Shown here piece by piece: positions 43,915 to 52,716 of a stretch of DNA of 64,000 nucleotides. A model generated the notes under the pieces. It did no database searches and was not told where the DNA came from. It saw nothing but the letters and a program-made list of their open reading frames with translations. The DNA is from DATGKG01 sp963783145 (GTDB taxonomy: Bacteria > Desulfobacterota > Binatia > Binatales > Binataceae), in assembly GCA_963783145.1 (NCBI GenBank), contig CAWAMM010000009.1, positions 186,001-250,000 on the forward strand, read 5' to 3'. The translations under genes and the position numbers were made by a program. Within the stretch, counting starts at the first letter, position 1. The number at the start of each line of letters is the position of its first letter.

Positions 43915-43927
43915 AAGGAAAATCGTT

Positions 43928-45604
43928 ATGGCGTACGACCTGCTGATAAAAAATGGCACCGTGGTCGACGGGACCGGCGCGCCGCGCGTGCGCGCCGACG
44001 TGGCGATCGCGAACGGCAAGATCGAGGAAATCGGAAGCGTCACCGAGCCCGCCAAGCGCACCATCGATGCGTCGGATCTGATCGTCGCGCCCGGATTCAT
44101 CGATCCGCACACTCATTACGATGCGCAGATCTGCTGGGATCCTCTGGTCACCTGCACCAGCTGGCATGGCGTGACTTCCGTCGTGATGGGCAATTGCGGC
44201 GTGGGTATCGCCCCATGCAAGCCCGAAGTGCGTGATGTCGCGGCGTGGGACCTGGTCAACGTCGAGGCGATCCCGTACGACGCGCTCAATAAGGGCATCA
44301 CCTGGGATTGGGAAACCTTTCCGCAGTTCATGGACGCGGCGCAAAAGCGCGGCAGCGGCATCAACCTCGGCTTCATCGCGCCGCTCACGCCCTTTCGTCA
44401 TTTTGTGCTGGGCGAAGAATCGATGCAGCGCGAAGCGACGCCCGAGGAGACCGCGAAGATCGCCGGCCTCATCAAAGAGGCGGTCGCGGCGGGGGCATTC
44501 GGATGGTCGACGACGACGTTGCCGCAGCACATCGGGTTTCATGGACGCCCGCTGGCGTGTCGGCTAGCCAGCCGCGACGAGCTGAAAGCCTACGCGGGTA
44601 CGCTGCGCGAGCTCGGTAAGGGCGTTATCGAGGTCGCACTGACGCGGCGTGCGGGGCGCGTATCGGAAGAGGAAGAGGACTTGCTCGGATTCCTGGTGAA
44701 CGAGAGCACCCGGCCGGTGACGTGGCTCGGCATGTCGAGCCAGCCGAAGCATCCCGAAGTTAGCGCGGACACGATGCGCCGCCTCGAGCCTATCATCAGG
44801 CGTGGAGGCATTCCGCAGGTGTTGCCCAAACCGTTCGTGGTGCAGATGAATCTGCGCGACCCATTCACCTTCGCGGATACAGAATCCTGGAATCCGATTT
44901 TCAATCAGCCGGCCGAGAAGCAGAAGGAAATCTATCGCGACAAGGGCTGGCGCAATCGATGGCGCGAGGAGATGAAGAAGCCGCGCCTGTTCGCCGGCAA
45001 GTGGCATCGGGTCGAAGTGCTCGAAGTCACCAATCCCGCGATGAAAGGTCTTGAGCGTAAGACCATCGCGGAAATCGCTGAGGAGCGCGGCGCCGATCCG
45101 CTCGATACCTATATCGACCTCGCGCTCGAGGACGATCTCAACATCCAGTACACGATGGCGCAGTTCGACGAGAGCGGCATCGAGCGCCTCATCAAGGATG
45201 ACCGCACGCTGGTCGGGCTGTCGGATGGCGGCGCGCACGTCAACATGCTGTGCGACGCGGGATATTGCACCTACCTCCTCGGACACTGGGTGCGCGAAAA
45301 GCAGGCGCTCACGCTGGAGCAAGGCGTCAAGCGGCTGACGACGGAGCCGGCGAATTTCTTCGGAATCAAAGATCGCGGGCGTCTGAAGAAAGGCCTCGCG
45401 GCTGATGTGGCTATCTTCGATCCGAACACGGTCGGCTCGGCGCGGCGCGCGCAGATGCGCAATGACCTACCGGGTGGCGGCAAGCGCCTGGTAATGCCGT
45501 CGCAGGGCATCGAGTACACAATCGTCAACGGCCAACTGCTCTACGATCATGGCAAGCATTCGGGCGCGATGCCGGGAACCGTACTTCGATCGACCAAAAA
45601 CTAA
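43928..45604 (+). CDS. N-acyl-D-amino-acid deacylase-like amidohydrolase
   Basis: The 558-residue protein is an amidohydrolase 3 / D-aminoacylase-type enzyme. It has an N-terminal beta-sandwich opening MAYDLLIKNGTVVDGTG and the metal motif APGFIDPHTHYDAQ (HxH). SVVMGNCGVGIAPC is characteristic of D-aminoacylase-like proteins. The late GLSDGGAHVNMLCDAG has the catalytic Asp, and a C-terminal LKKGLAADVAIFDP segment returns to the sandwich. Many such proteins co-occur with LLM oxidoreductases and CoA-transferases in environmental bacteria, as here, and their substrates are mostly unknown. AAGGA precedes the ATG. Confidence 0.9.
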   Translation: MAYDLLIKNGTVVDGTGAPRVRADVAIANGKIEEIGSVTEPAKRTIDASDLIVAPGFIDPHTHYDAQICWDPLVTCTSWHGVTSVVMGNCGVGIAPCKPEVRDVAAWDLVNVEAIPYDALNKGITWDWETFPQFMDAAQKRGSGINLGFIAPLTPFRHFVLGEESMQREATPEETAKIAGLIKEAVAAGAFGWSTTTLPQHIGFHGRPLACRLASRDELKAYAGTLRELGKGVIEVALTRRAGRVSEEEEDLLGFLVNESTRPVTWLGMSSQPKHPEVSADTMRRLEPIIRRGGIPQVLPKPFVVQMNLRDPFTFADTESWNPIFNQPAEKQKEIYRDKGWRNRWREEMKKPRLFAGKWHRVEVLEVTNPAMKGLERKTIAEIAEERGADPLDTYIDLALEDDLNIQYTMAQFDESGIERLIKDDRTLVGLSDGGAHVNMLCDAGYCTYLLGHWVREKQALTLEQGVKRLTTEPANFFGIKDRGRLKKGLAADVAIFDPNTVGSARRAQMRNDLPGGGKRLVMPSQGIEYTIVNGQLLYDHGKHSGAMPGTVLRSTKN

Positions 45605-45648
45605 GTAATGAACTGACTATCTGACCGGGTAATTGAGGAGTAATCGCG

Positions 45649-46491
45649 ATGGCTGACTTCGGACTATTCATGTTTCCCACTGACTATGCGATCCAGCCAG
45701 TCGAATTGGCTATGGCGGCGGAGGAGCGCGGCTTTGAATCGATTTTCTTTCCGGAGCACACGCACATTCCGACTTCGCGAAAGACCCCATTCCCGGGTGG
45801 CACTGAACTGCCGAAAGAGTACTCGCATACGCATGATCCGTTCGTCGCGCTTGCTGCGGCTGCGGCTGTTACGAAGAAGCTGAAGCTCGGCACTGGAGTA
45901 TGCCTTGTGATCGAACGCGATCCAATCGTGCTCGCGAAGGAAGTCGCATCGCTCGACATGATTTCGGGCGGGCGCGTGCTGTTCGGAATCGGCGGCGGAT
46001 GGAACGTCGAGGAGATGGAGAATCACGGCGCCAACTACAAGAAGCGCTGGAAAACGGTGCGCGAGAAGGTGCTCGCGATGCGCGAGATCTGGACCAAGGA
46101 AGCTGCCGAGTTTCACGGTGAGATAGTCAACTTCGACAAGATCTGGTCGTATCCGAAACCGGTGCAGCCGGGCGGCCCGCCGGTGCTGATGGGCTCGCAA
46201 TCGCCCAAGACTTTCGAGCGCGTGGCCGACTACTGCGACGGATGGCTGCCGATCAACAATCCTCGCAATGACTGGCCGGCACTCATCAAGAAATTACGTG
46301 ATGCCGAGAAGGCGAAGGGGCGCAAGAAGTTGTCGCTGTCGTTGTTCGGCGCGCCCGCGAAGGAGGACGCGCTGAAGCAACTCATCGAACTGGGCTTCGA
46401 GCGGCTATTGTTTCCGCTGCCGCCGGCGCCACGCGACACCGTGATGCCGGTGATCGACAACTATGCGAAGGTCATGGCGAAGATGAAATGA
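45649..46491 (+). CDS. LLM-class F420-dependent-type oxidoreductase
   Basis: The 280-residue protein is a luciferase-like TIM-barrel oxidoreductase of the F420 type. Features are LAMAAEERGFESIFFPEHTH, LGTGVCLVIERDPIVLAKEV, LDMISGGRVLFGIGGGWN and PPVLMGSQSPKTFERVADYC. The cofactor could be F420 or FMN; the GGRV.FGIGGGWN wording favours the F420 subgroup commonly reported in Actinobacteria and Binatota-like genomes. GAGGAG lies eight bases before the ATG. It is third in the amidohydrolase operon and probably oxidises or reduces an intermediate of that pathway. Confidence 0.88.
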   Translation: MADFGLFMFPTDYAIQPVELAMAAEERGFESIFFPEHTHIPTSRKTPFPGGTELPKEYSHTHDPFVALAAAAAVTKKLKLGTGVCLVIERDPIVLAKEVASLDMISGGRVLFGIGGGWNVEEMENHGANYKKRWKTVREKVLAMREIWTKEAAEFHGEIVNFDKIWSYPKPVQPGGPPVLMGSQSPKTFERVADYCDGWLPINNPRNDWPALIKKLRDAEKAKGRKKLSLSLFGAPAKEDALKQLIELGFERLLFPLPPAPRDTVMPVIDNYAKVMAKMK

Positions 46492-46540
46492 CGTCGCGCA
46501 TTAATGGGGTAAAGAATCCGACTCGGGAAGCATCAAACTG

Positions 46541-47746
46541 ATGACGCTTCCGTTTGAAGGGATTCGGGTGGCGGACTTCGGATGGATTTTCGCCATCCCA
46601 CATGCGACCGCATGGCTCGGATCGATGGGAGCGGAAGTGATCCGCGTCGAATCGAGCGTCGCGCCCGACCTGGTGCGTTTTTTGAGTGGCACCGATGGCA
46701 CCCCCGGAATCAATCGCAGCGGAATTTTCAATTCGATCAATTTTTCGCGTAAAAGCGTCTCGCTCGATCTCACCAATCCGAAGGCGCGCGAGATTGCGCA
46801 TCGCCTGGTCAAGGTCAGCGACATCGCGACGGAAAACTATACCGTCGGTAACATGAAGAAGTTTGGCCTCGACTATGAAACCCTGCGCACGATCAGGCCT
46901 GACCTCATAATGTTGTCCGGCACGCCACTTGGGCAGACCGGGCCGTATGCGAACACGGTCGGTTTCGGGCCCACCACGCAGGCTTTCGCGGGGATGTGTC
47001 ACCTGACGGGATACCCGGGCGATTTTCCCTGCGGTATCGGCGGGACATGGCCGGATTTCGCGGTCGGTACCGCGATGGTGTTTTTTATTCTCGCGGCGCT
47101 GCATCATCGCGATGAGACAGGCGAAGGTCAGTACCTCGATCTCTCGATGGCCGAGACCGTCACTACCATGCTTCCGGAAGCGATGATGGATTACTTCCTC
47201 AATTGGCGCGACAGCGGACCGAGCGGAAACCGCGATACGGGGATGGCGCCGCATGGCGTGTTTCCGGTGAAGGGCGACGATCAATGGATTGCCGTCGCGA
47301 TCGCGAGTGACCAGGAGTTCGAATCGCTGTGCGAAGCCCTCGGAGTTTCCGCGCTCGCAAAGGAATCGCGGTTTGCGAGGCTGGCCTCGCGCCTCGCGAA
47401 TGTCGATGAGCTGGAGCGTGAGGTTGCATCGCGCACGCGCGAGTTCGAGCGCGACGCGCTGGTCGCGAAACTTCGCGAGCGCAACCTCGCCGTCGGTCCA
47501 GTCTATGGCCCGCTGGATCTCATGGAGGATCCCGCGCTGCGTGAATCGGGCATGCTGATCGAACTCGATCATCCTGAGAGCGGCAAGCGCGTCGTGCCGG
47601 GATTGCCGGTCACCTTCAGCGCGATCGAGCCCGACTATCAGCCGGCGCCCGCGATCGGCGCGGACTCGGAAGAGGTGCTCGGTGAGCTGCTCGGATATTC
47701 GCGCGACGAGATCGCCCGATTTCGCGACGAAAAAGTCATAATCTGA
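46541..47746 (+). CDS. Class III CoA-transferase (CaiB/BaiF family)
   Basis: The 401-residue protein is a CoA-transferase with LPFEGIRVADFGWIFAIPHA at the N-terminus, SMGAEVIRVESS, SRKSVSLDLTNPKAREIAHR, and SGTPLGQTGPYANTVGFGPT around the position of the catalytic residue. A YLDLSMAETV stretch lies mid-protein and LAVGPVYGPLDLMEDP near the C-terminus. At the usual Asp position the sequence reads FGPTTQAF rather than a clear D-P, so the nucleophile should be checked. It lies 49 bases after the LLM gene and is followed by menA after seven bases. Confidence 0.88.
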   Translation: MTLPFEGIRVADFGWIFAIPHATAWLGSMGAEVIRVESSVAPDLVRFLSGTDGTPGINRSGIFNSINFSRKSVSLDLTNPKAREIAHRLVKVSDIATENYTVGNMKKFGLDYETLRTIRPDLIMLSGTPLGQTGPYANTVGFGPTTQAFAGMCHLTGYPGDFPCGIGGTWPDFAVGTAMVFFILAALHHRDETGEGQYLDLSMAETVTTMLPEAMMDYFLNWRDSGPSGNRDTGMAPHGVFPVKGDDQWIAVAIASDQEFESLCEALGVSALAKESRFARLASRLANVDELEREVASRTREFERDALVAKLRERNLAVGPVYGPLDLMEDPALRESGMLIELDHPESGKRVVPGLPVTFSAIEPDYQPAPAIGADSEEVLGELLGYSRDEIARFRDEKVII

Positions 47747-47753
47747 GGTCCCT

Positions 47754-48692
47754 ATGACAGACGCGCAAGCGATTCCTCAAAGTGGCGGCGCGCGCCCCGG
47801 CGCGTTCGCGATTTGGCTGCAGGCGGTTCGCGCTCCTTCACTCAGTGCAGCGGCGGTTCCGGTGCTCCTCGGCACGGCGGTCGCGGCACGCGCCGGATAT
47901 TTCCACGGATTGCGCATGTTGATCGCGCTCATCGGCGCGGTCGCGATCCAGGCCGGCACCAATCTCATCAACGATTACTACGACTTCCGTAGCGGCGCGG
48001 ATTCGCACAACTCGCTCGGCCCCAGCATGGTGATCCAACGCGGGCTGCTGACCCCTGAGCAGGTGTGGCGCGGGGGCATCGTCGCTTTCGCGATCGGCGC
48101 GGCGCTGGGTTTGACGCTGGTCTACTTATGCGGATGGCCGGTTCTAGCGATCGGAATTCCCAGCATTGCGGCAGGGTACTTTTACACCGCGGCGCCGGTT
48201 TCGCTCGCCTACATCGGGCTCGGCGAGCTGACGGTGTTCCTGTTTATGGGACCCGCGATCGTCCTCGGCGCATATTATGTGATGGCGCTGACGTTTTCAT
48301 GGAGCGCACTGTGGGCCTCGGTCGCGTTAGGCTTCCTCGTTGCCGGCATCCTGCACGCCAACAACATTCGCGACATCGAGACTGACGGTCTCCATGGCAA
48401 GCACACGCTCGCGACGATCCTCGGTCGCGAGGGCGCGATCTGGGAATTGATTACCCTCGATGTTCTCGCTTACGCGACCACGCTTCTCGCCCTCCTTGCG
48501 CACACGCTGCCGTGGACGGCGCTGTTGGTACTGATTACGCTTCCTCGCGCGCGCGATCAGATCCGAATCGTGCGTAGCACGACCGACGCGAAGAAGTTGA
48601 ACCTCGCGCTGTTACGTTCCGTGCAACTGCACATGGAGTTCGGCATCCTGATGATCATCGCATTCGTGGTGGCGGCCATCCTCAAGTGGTAG
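47754..48692 (+). CDS. menA: 1,4-dihydroxy-2-naphthoate polyprenyltransferase (UbiA family)
   Basis: Integral membrane prenyltransferase that attaches the isoprenoid tail in menaquinone synthesis. The 312-residue product has about eight hydrophobic helices and the two Asp-rich UbiA motifs, NDYYDFRSGAD (residues ~75-85) and NNIRDIETD (~202-210). The arrangement with GPSMVIQRGLLTPEQV is MenA-like rather than UbiA-like. GAGG sits five bases before the ATG. Menaquinone would be the electron donor for the ACIII encoded at the start of the window. It overlaps the next membrane-protein gene if that gene begins at 48686. No other men genes are in the window. Confidence 0.88.
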   Translation: MTDAQAIPQSGGARPGAFAIWLQAVRAPSLSAAAVPVLLGTAVAARAGYFHGLRMLIALIGAVAIQAGTNLINDYYDFRSGADSHNSLGPSMVIQRGLLTPEQVWRGGIVAFAIGAALGLTLVYLCGWPVLAIGIPSIAAGYFYTAAPVSLAYIGLGELTVFLFMGPAIVLGAYYVMALTFSWSALWASVALGFLVAGILHANNIRDIETDGLHGKHTLATILGREGAIWELITLDVLAYATTLLALLAHTLPWTALLVLITLPRARDQIRIVRSTTDAKKLNLALLRSVQLHMEFGILMIIAFVVAAILKW

Positions 48693-48712
48693 CCGCGACC
48701 TATGTTTTCGGT

Positions 48713-49408
48713 ATGCGGGAGCAAATTCGCGATCGCCTCACCGAAGTCGAACGTCAAATCGACGACCAGAGCTACCGTCCCGGCCCTTGGGACAAGCTGC
48801 TGAAGGACGCGCGGACGCTGCCGCGCGAGGATCGCTTAGCGCTCAAGGAAGAAATCACCCGCGTCAGCGGCAAGCTGCATCGGCGTGACGGCAAGCGGAC
48901 GCTGACCGTCAGGACTGGGTTGGTGGCTGAGGTCGTGCTGACCGGAGTGGGCGGCGTGCTGATCATTCTCGCGATCCATAACCAATCGAACGTGCTCGGC
49001 ATCATCGCGGCTGCTATCTGGACGATGACGTTCCAGCCGCTGGTGAAGATCGGGGTTGGATATCTGCTCGGCGTCGCCTACGAATACGCGTATCTCTACA
49101 ATGCCGAGCCCCGCTTCAAGATGCGCTTCGGGGACTACCTTGCGGCGCCGCGATGGGCGCGCATCCTGCTGCATCTGTCGGGCACTATCGGTTCGCCGCT
49201 GGGAACCTGGCTGGTGCTCATATGCCTTCCCTCGGATCTACGAATCGCGATCGATGTGTGCTGGGCGATTTTCTGGATTGTGGTCGTGGTGAATATCGCC
49301 GGGTTCATCGTCGCGCTCGCAGGAGTGAAGAAGCTTGGCCCGATGAAAGCTAGTGCGAGTAGTGGCGGCACCGCCGCGCTGGAACTTCGCGAAGCACTGG
49401 AGTTGTGA
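48713..49408 (+). CDS. Membrane protein of unknown function
   Basis: The product is 231 residues from the ATG at 48713; a GTG at 48686 overlapping menA would add nine. An N-terminal ~65-residue charged helical region (QIRDRLTEVERQIDDQSYRP) is followed by hydrophobic helices at ~73-115, one near ~150, and two in the last third (GTWLVLICLPSD, FWIVVVVNIAGFIVALAGV). No family is recognised. It sits directly downstream of menA and may be co-transcribed. It converges on murU, 18 bases away. Confidence 0.65.
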   Translation: MREQIRDRLTEVERQIDDQSYRPGPWDKLLKDARTLPREDRLALKEEITRVSGKLHRRDGKRTLTVRTGLVAEVVLTGVGGVLIILAIHNQSNVLGIIAAAIWTMTFQPLVKIGVGYLLGVAYEYAYLYNAEPRFKMRFGDYLAAPRWARILLHLSGTIGSPLGTWLVLICLPSDLRIAIDVCWAIFWIVVVVNIAGFIVALAGVKKLGPMKASASSGGTAALELREALEL

Positions 49409-49426
49409 TTCGCTCTGAGGGTTTCG

Positions 49427-50218
49427 TCAAGACGGCGGAAACACGAGGTGCTGGAAGCGCGGGAGTGAGGTCTCGAACTCCGCGTGCAATGCTTCGTAAG
49501 CCTTCAGGTCATCCACGGTGCGGAAAAATCCGCGGTGCACGTAACCGAAGACCGGCAGCCGGTTCGCCACCATCGGGCCGAATAGCCCGGTGAACAGCGC
49601 CCATGGGGGCGTCTTCGGAATCAACTCAAATATCGCGGGCTTCATCACGATGACTCCAGGATACATGTAGGAGTCGAGCAATCCCGGATCGACATCACTT
49701 AACTCCGCCGGATAGTCGACGTAAGTGAGCGGGGCGCGGGTCGTGATGAGCCGCATCCGGCGAATTCGCGCGTCGCGATCGATCTCGATGTGCTCGTGCG
49801 CCCGGCCGTCGTTCGGCTTGAGCAGCCCGATTGTGGCAATCGCGCCGCGATCACGATGAAACGCGATCATCGCGGCGAGATCCAAATCGAGGATGCTGTC
49901 GCTATTGGCGAGGATGAAAGTCTCGTCGCCGAAAAACCCGCGCAACGCGTTGAGCGGACCGCCGGTGCCCATCAGCGTCGGCTCGGGCGAGTAGGTGATC
50001 TCCATCCCGAGCGCCCTGCCGTCGCGCAGCCCGCGCTGAATTTCGCCCGCCAAATGATGGACGTTGATGGCGACCTGGGTGATTCCGGCGCGCTTGAGCA
50101 TCGCGAGCGGGTAGTGAATCAAGGGCCGCCCGCCGACCTCGAGCATCGGTTTGGGAGTTTTCTCGGTGAGCGGGCGAGCGCGCTCACCCAAGCCCGCGGC
50201 CAACACCAGCGCCTTCAT
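49427..50218 (-). CDS. murU: N-acetylmuramate alpha-1-phosphate uridylyltransferase-type nucleotidyltransferase
   Basis: The 263-residue cytoplasmic nucleotidyltransferase has the sugar-nucleotide pyrophosphorylase loop KALVLAAGLGERARPLTEKT and KPMLEVGGRPLI. ETFILANSDSILDLDL supplies the metal-binding Asp, and a short C-terminus matches the MurU size. The ATG at 50218 is chosen because the loop must be N-terminal; the in-frame extension to 50407 overlaps the kinase gene. It lies 22 bases after an AmgK-like kinase. In pseudomonads AmgK phosphorylates recovered MurNAc at C1 and MurU makes UDP-MurNAc, bypassing the fosfomycin-sensitive step. Without the kinase next to it, another NTP-transferase role would be possible. 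Confidence 0.85.
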   Translation of the reverse strand: MKALVLAAGLGERARPLTEKTPKPMLEVGGRPLIHYPLAMLKRAGITQVAINVHHLAGEIQRGLRDGRALGMEITYSPEPTLMGTGGPLNALRGFFGDETFILANSDSILDLDLAAMIAFHRDRGAIATIGLLKPNDGRAHEHIEIDRDARIRRMRLITTRAPLTYVDYPAELSDVDPGLLDSYMYPGVIVMKPAIFELIPKTPPWALFTGLFGPMVANRLPVFGYVHRGFFRTVDDLKAYEALHAEFETSLPRFQHLVFPPS

Positions 50219-50240
50219 CGATGAAACCTTTCTTGTGGCA

Positions 50241-51302
50241 TCACGCGCCAAGAGCCACTCGCAGATTCGGAAAATCTGATCTGAGGCGCGCGAGCATCCG
50301 GCGTGCCTGCGCAAGCGCATGCGGAGTGTACGCGGCGTATTCGGGTTTGCCTTCGCGTTCGAGGGACACGAACAGTCCAATGCATTTGAGCGCGTGCTGC
50401 AAAACACACCTCGAGTAGCTTTCCAGGAAATCGTCGCGGCTCATCGTCGCGACGCCGCGCCGGATCAGTCCCGCGAAATAAAAATCTAGCAGCCGCTTTT
50501 CCATCGCAATAGAGATTAGGTCGCCGGTATTGCGAGTCGTGAGCAGGACCGCGAGGTCCTGAGCTGCGGGCGCCATCAGCGCATCCTGAAAATCGATAAT
50601 GCGCATTCTCGGCGCTTCAATCGTGCCGTGAAGAAAAATGTTGTTGCCATGGTAATCGCGATGAGAAAACACGCGCGGAAGTTTTCCCAACTCGCGCGCA
50701 AGTTTCGTGAGGTCGGGCTCAATAGTATGCGGATCGACGCCGGGCGCGACTGCGGTAAGGCCCCGCTCGATGAAGCGCGGCATTTCCCACGCAAACAAGC
50801 GCTCGTCGTATGCGATCTGAAATGCGAGGCACTCGCGATTAACGCTCGCGGTGCCGTCAATGTGGAATCGCATCAACTCGCGAACCGCCTCGCGATAGAG
50901 ATCGGCGGCTTTGCCTCGATTCGAGCGCGCGGCCTCGAATAGCGAGAGCGAGCCGACATCCTCCACCATCAAGAGGCGATCGCTCGCCGACCATCGATAG
51001 AGAGCTGGAATCGGCGCGCCGAGGGTGGTGAGGAATCGATGGAGGTTGATCCACGGTGGTTCCGCGAGCGGCCTCGGATACATTTTGAGCGCGCGCGCAT
51101 AGAGCGGAAGGTCTTCGGGACCGAGATCGATCACGACGGCGCTCGACGGAGCCACTGAAGATCCGTCCATGGCGACGCGCCAGAACCGCCGCGAGGAAAC
51201 ATCGCCCTTAATCGCGACCAGCGCCGTACCGTGAGCGTCGCGCCATTTCTCTTCGATAGCTTGATAGGCCCAGTTTGCGATGCGTCGGTCGTCGGCTTCC
51301 AT
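50241..51302 (-). CDS. amgK: Anomeric MurNAc/GlcNAc kinase-like phosphotransferase
   Basis: The 353-residue cytoplasmic kinase is of the aminoglycoside phosphotransferase fold. It has a nucleotide-binding segment around GDVSSRRFWRVAMDG and SAVVIDLGPEDLP, the catalytic loop FSHRDYHGNNIFLHG (HxDxxxxN-type), and the metal-binding IIDFQDALMAPAAQDLAVLL. This IIDFQDA wording and the tandem arrangement with murU identify AmgK, which phosphorylates N-acetylmuramic acid during cell-wall recycling. The ATG at 51302 is used; the frame to 51353 has no family support. It heads the amgK-murU operon. Confidence 0.85.
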   Translation of the reverse strand: MEADDRRIANWAYQAIEEKWRDAHGTALVAIKGDVSSRRFWRVAMDGSSVAPSSAVVIDLGPEDLPLYARALKMYPRPLAEPPWINLHRFLTTLGAPIPALYRWSASDRLLMVEDVGSLSLFEAARSNRGKAADLYREAVRELMRFHIDGTASVNRECLAFQIAYDERLFAWEMPRFIERGLTAVAPGVDPHTIEPDLTKLARELGKLPRVFSHRDYHGNNIFLHGTIEAPRMRIIDFQDALMAPAAQDLAVLLTTRNTGDLISIAMEKRLLDFYFAGLIRRGVATMSRDDFLESYSRCVLQHALKCIGLFVSLEREGKPEYAAYTPHALAQARRMLARLRSDFPNLRVALGA

Positions 51303-51334
51303 CCGCCTCGAATTGTATGCACCGGCGAGTCCGC

Positions 51335-51372
51335 AAAAAAGCAACCGGCCCACCCCATTGGAGGCGGGCCGG
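51335..51372 (-). terminator. Rho-independent terminator of the first DUF1329 gene
   Basis: On the minus strand an interrupted stem with CCGGCC/GGCCGG ends (plus-strand 51345-51372) is followed by TTGCTTTTTT (complement of 51335-51344). It lies 30 bases after the DUF1329 stop. A close relative of this hairpin ends the second DUF1329 gene at 53066. Confidence 0.8.
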
Positions 51373-51402
51373 ATTGCGCATATGAGAAGAGGCTCGGCGG
51401 CC

Positions 51403-52716
51403 CTAGTCGCCCGACACCGCGTGTCCGCCCTGCGCGGCGGCGGTCAGTGCCTGGGTGGTGAACCAGCTTCGATCCACCGCGCCCATGTTGATAAACCAGG
51501 AATCAGAGCTGGGCGCGTGCGATGACGGATGATAACACACGGTAGCAAAACCACTCTGAACGTTAACCGTCGACGATCCGACCTGGAACAGGCGCTTGAA
51601 GGGGTAGATCGCGATGCGCGCATCGGGCTGCGAACGGTCCGCGTAGTAGGTCCACGACACGTAGTCGTTGAACAGCTGGCCGGAACGATCGTAGGTGTCG
51701 CCGGTCATCACGAAATCCGCCTCGGAATCGACATACAGAATCTCGTGATCGTACAGCGAATTGAAATGCCCCGTGCGCGGGCGCGCTTCGACCAGGAAGT
51801 TGTGACGCATCTGCCACGGATCGGGACAATGGCTCGCGCCACCATCAGTCGGGCATTGCACGTCTGGCGAATGGCCGACGTTGATCGCGGAGAGCATGTT
51901 CTTCTCGCCGAGGAATTTGAAATCGTAAAATTCATTTTTCCCGCTGAACCCTTCGTAGTGATTGGGGTCGTAGGCCTGCGGGCCGGTCGCGCTGTCCATG
52001 ATTGCGTAGCTGAGGCGGCGGACCCGGCGCGCGCCCGGGGTGTATGACCACATGTCGTCGTCGCGCTGAGCGTTGGAATAACGATAGCGGATGAATCCGG
52101 CGCCGCGGTCACTCTGCGGCGCGAGGACCGGATAGAGGAGGCTCAGGAAGTAGCGTCCAGTACCCTTGTAATCTGGATCGATCGGCACCGGATCGACTTC
52201 GGTTCGGCCGACCTCGTTGTAACCGGCGTAGTGGCCGACCTCATAGTCATTGATTTCCCGATAGGGCTGGTTCAGTCCCCAATAGGTGCTGGGGCAATCG
52301 AACCAGCGCAGATCGTAGTCATCGCTGGAGATGGGACGGAACGCGACGTTCCACATGATCTTGTCCGCGGCGTGAGGATCATTGGAATCGAGGATCGGAA
52401 ACGGCTCTCCCGATACGTACCCGACCAGGCTGCGACCGTCGGGTGAGAGGCGGACCTGCGCGGAATATTTTTCGGTCGCCTCTTTGTAGGGTGGCGGCCA
52501 GTCGATGCGCTCGGTCGGCGCGATCTTGAGCGACATGCCGTGCAGGACGCGCAGGTATTCGCCCGGACTGACGAGGTCCTTTACCTTGGTTGCGTTGTCG
52601 GGGGTGATGAAATCCCCGGGCTTCACCTGCGCGAGGGCGGGCGAAACCGCCGTGAACATTGCGCCAGCCACCGCAGCGAGAGTGGCGCGCCGCAGAAATC
52701 CTCGAAGATGCCCCAT
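51403..52716 (-). CDS. Exported DUF1329-family protein (paralogue 1)
   Basis: The 437-residue product has a signal peptide (AAVAGAMFTAVSPALAQ, cleavage near residue 29). The DUF1329 domain begins QVKPGDFITPDNATKVKDLV. Members are periplasmic or outer-membrane-associated proteins with a LolA/LolB-like fold, often found next to RND transporters of hydrophobic compounds. Motifs include EVGHYAGYNEVGRTEVDPVP, TPGARRVRRLSYAIMDSATG, AYDPNHYEGFSGKNEFYDFK and CPTDGGASHCPDPW (two Cys). GGAGG lies ten bases before the ATG. The protein at 53133-54446 has identical length and very high similarity. No transporter partner is nearby. Confidence 0.88.
   Translation of the reverse strand: MGHLRGFLRRATLAAVAGAMFTAVSPALAQVKPGDFITPDNATKVKDLVSPGEYLRVLHGMSLKIAPTERIDWPPPYKEATEKYSAQVRLSPDGRSLVGYVSGEPFPILDSNDPHAADKIMWNVAFRPISSDDYDLRWFDCPSTYWGLNQPYREINDYEVGHYAGYNEVGRTEVDPVPIDPDYKGTGRYFLSLLYPVLAPQSDRGAGFIRYRYSNAQRDDDMWSYTPGARRVRRLSYAIMDSATGPQAYDPNHYEGFSGKNEFYDFKFLGEKNMLSAINVGHSPDVQCPTDGGASHCPDPWQMRHNFLVEARPRTGHFNSLYDHEILYVDSEADFVMTGDTYDRSGQLFNDYVSWTYYADRSQPDARIAIYPFKRLFQVGSSTVNVQSGFATVCYHPSSHAPSSDSWFINMGAVDRSWFTTQALTAAAQGGHAVSGD

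Noticed and set aside
42748..47746. A defence-system reading of the amidohydrolase/LLM/CoA-transferase series
   Set aside because: All four genes have clear metabolic folds and no nuclease, helicase or sensor domain, so a catabolic pathway is the simpler explanation.
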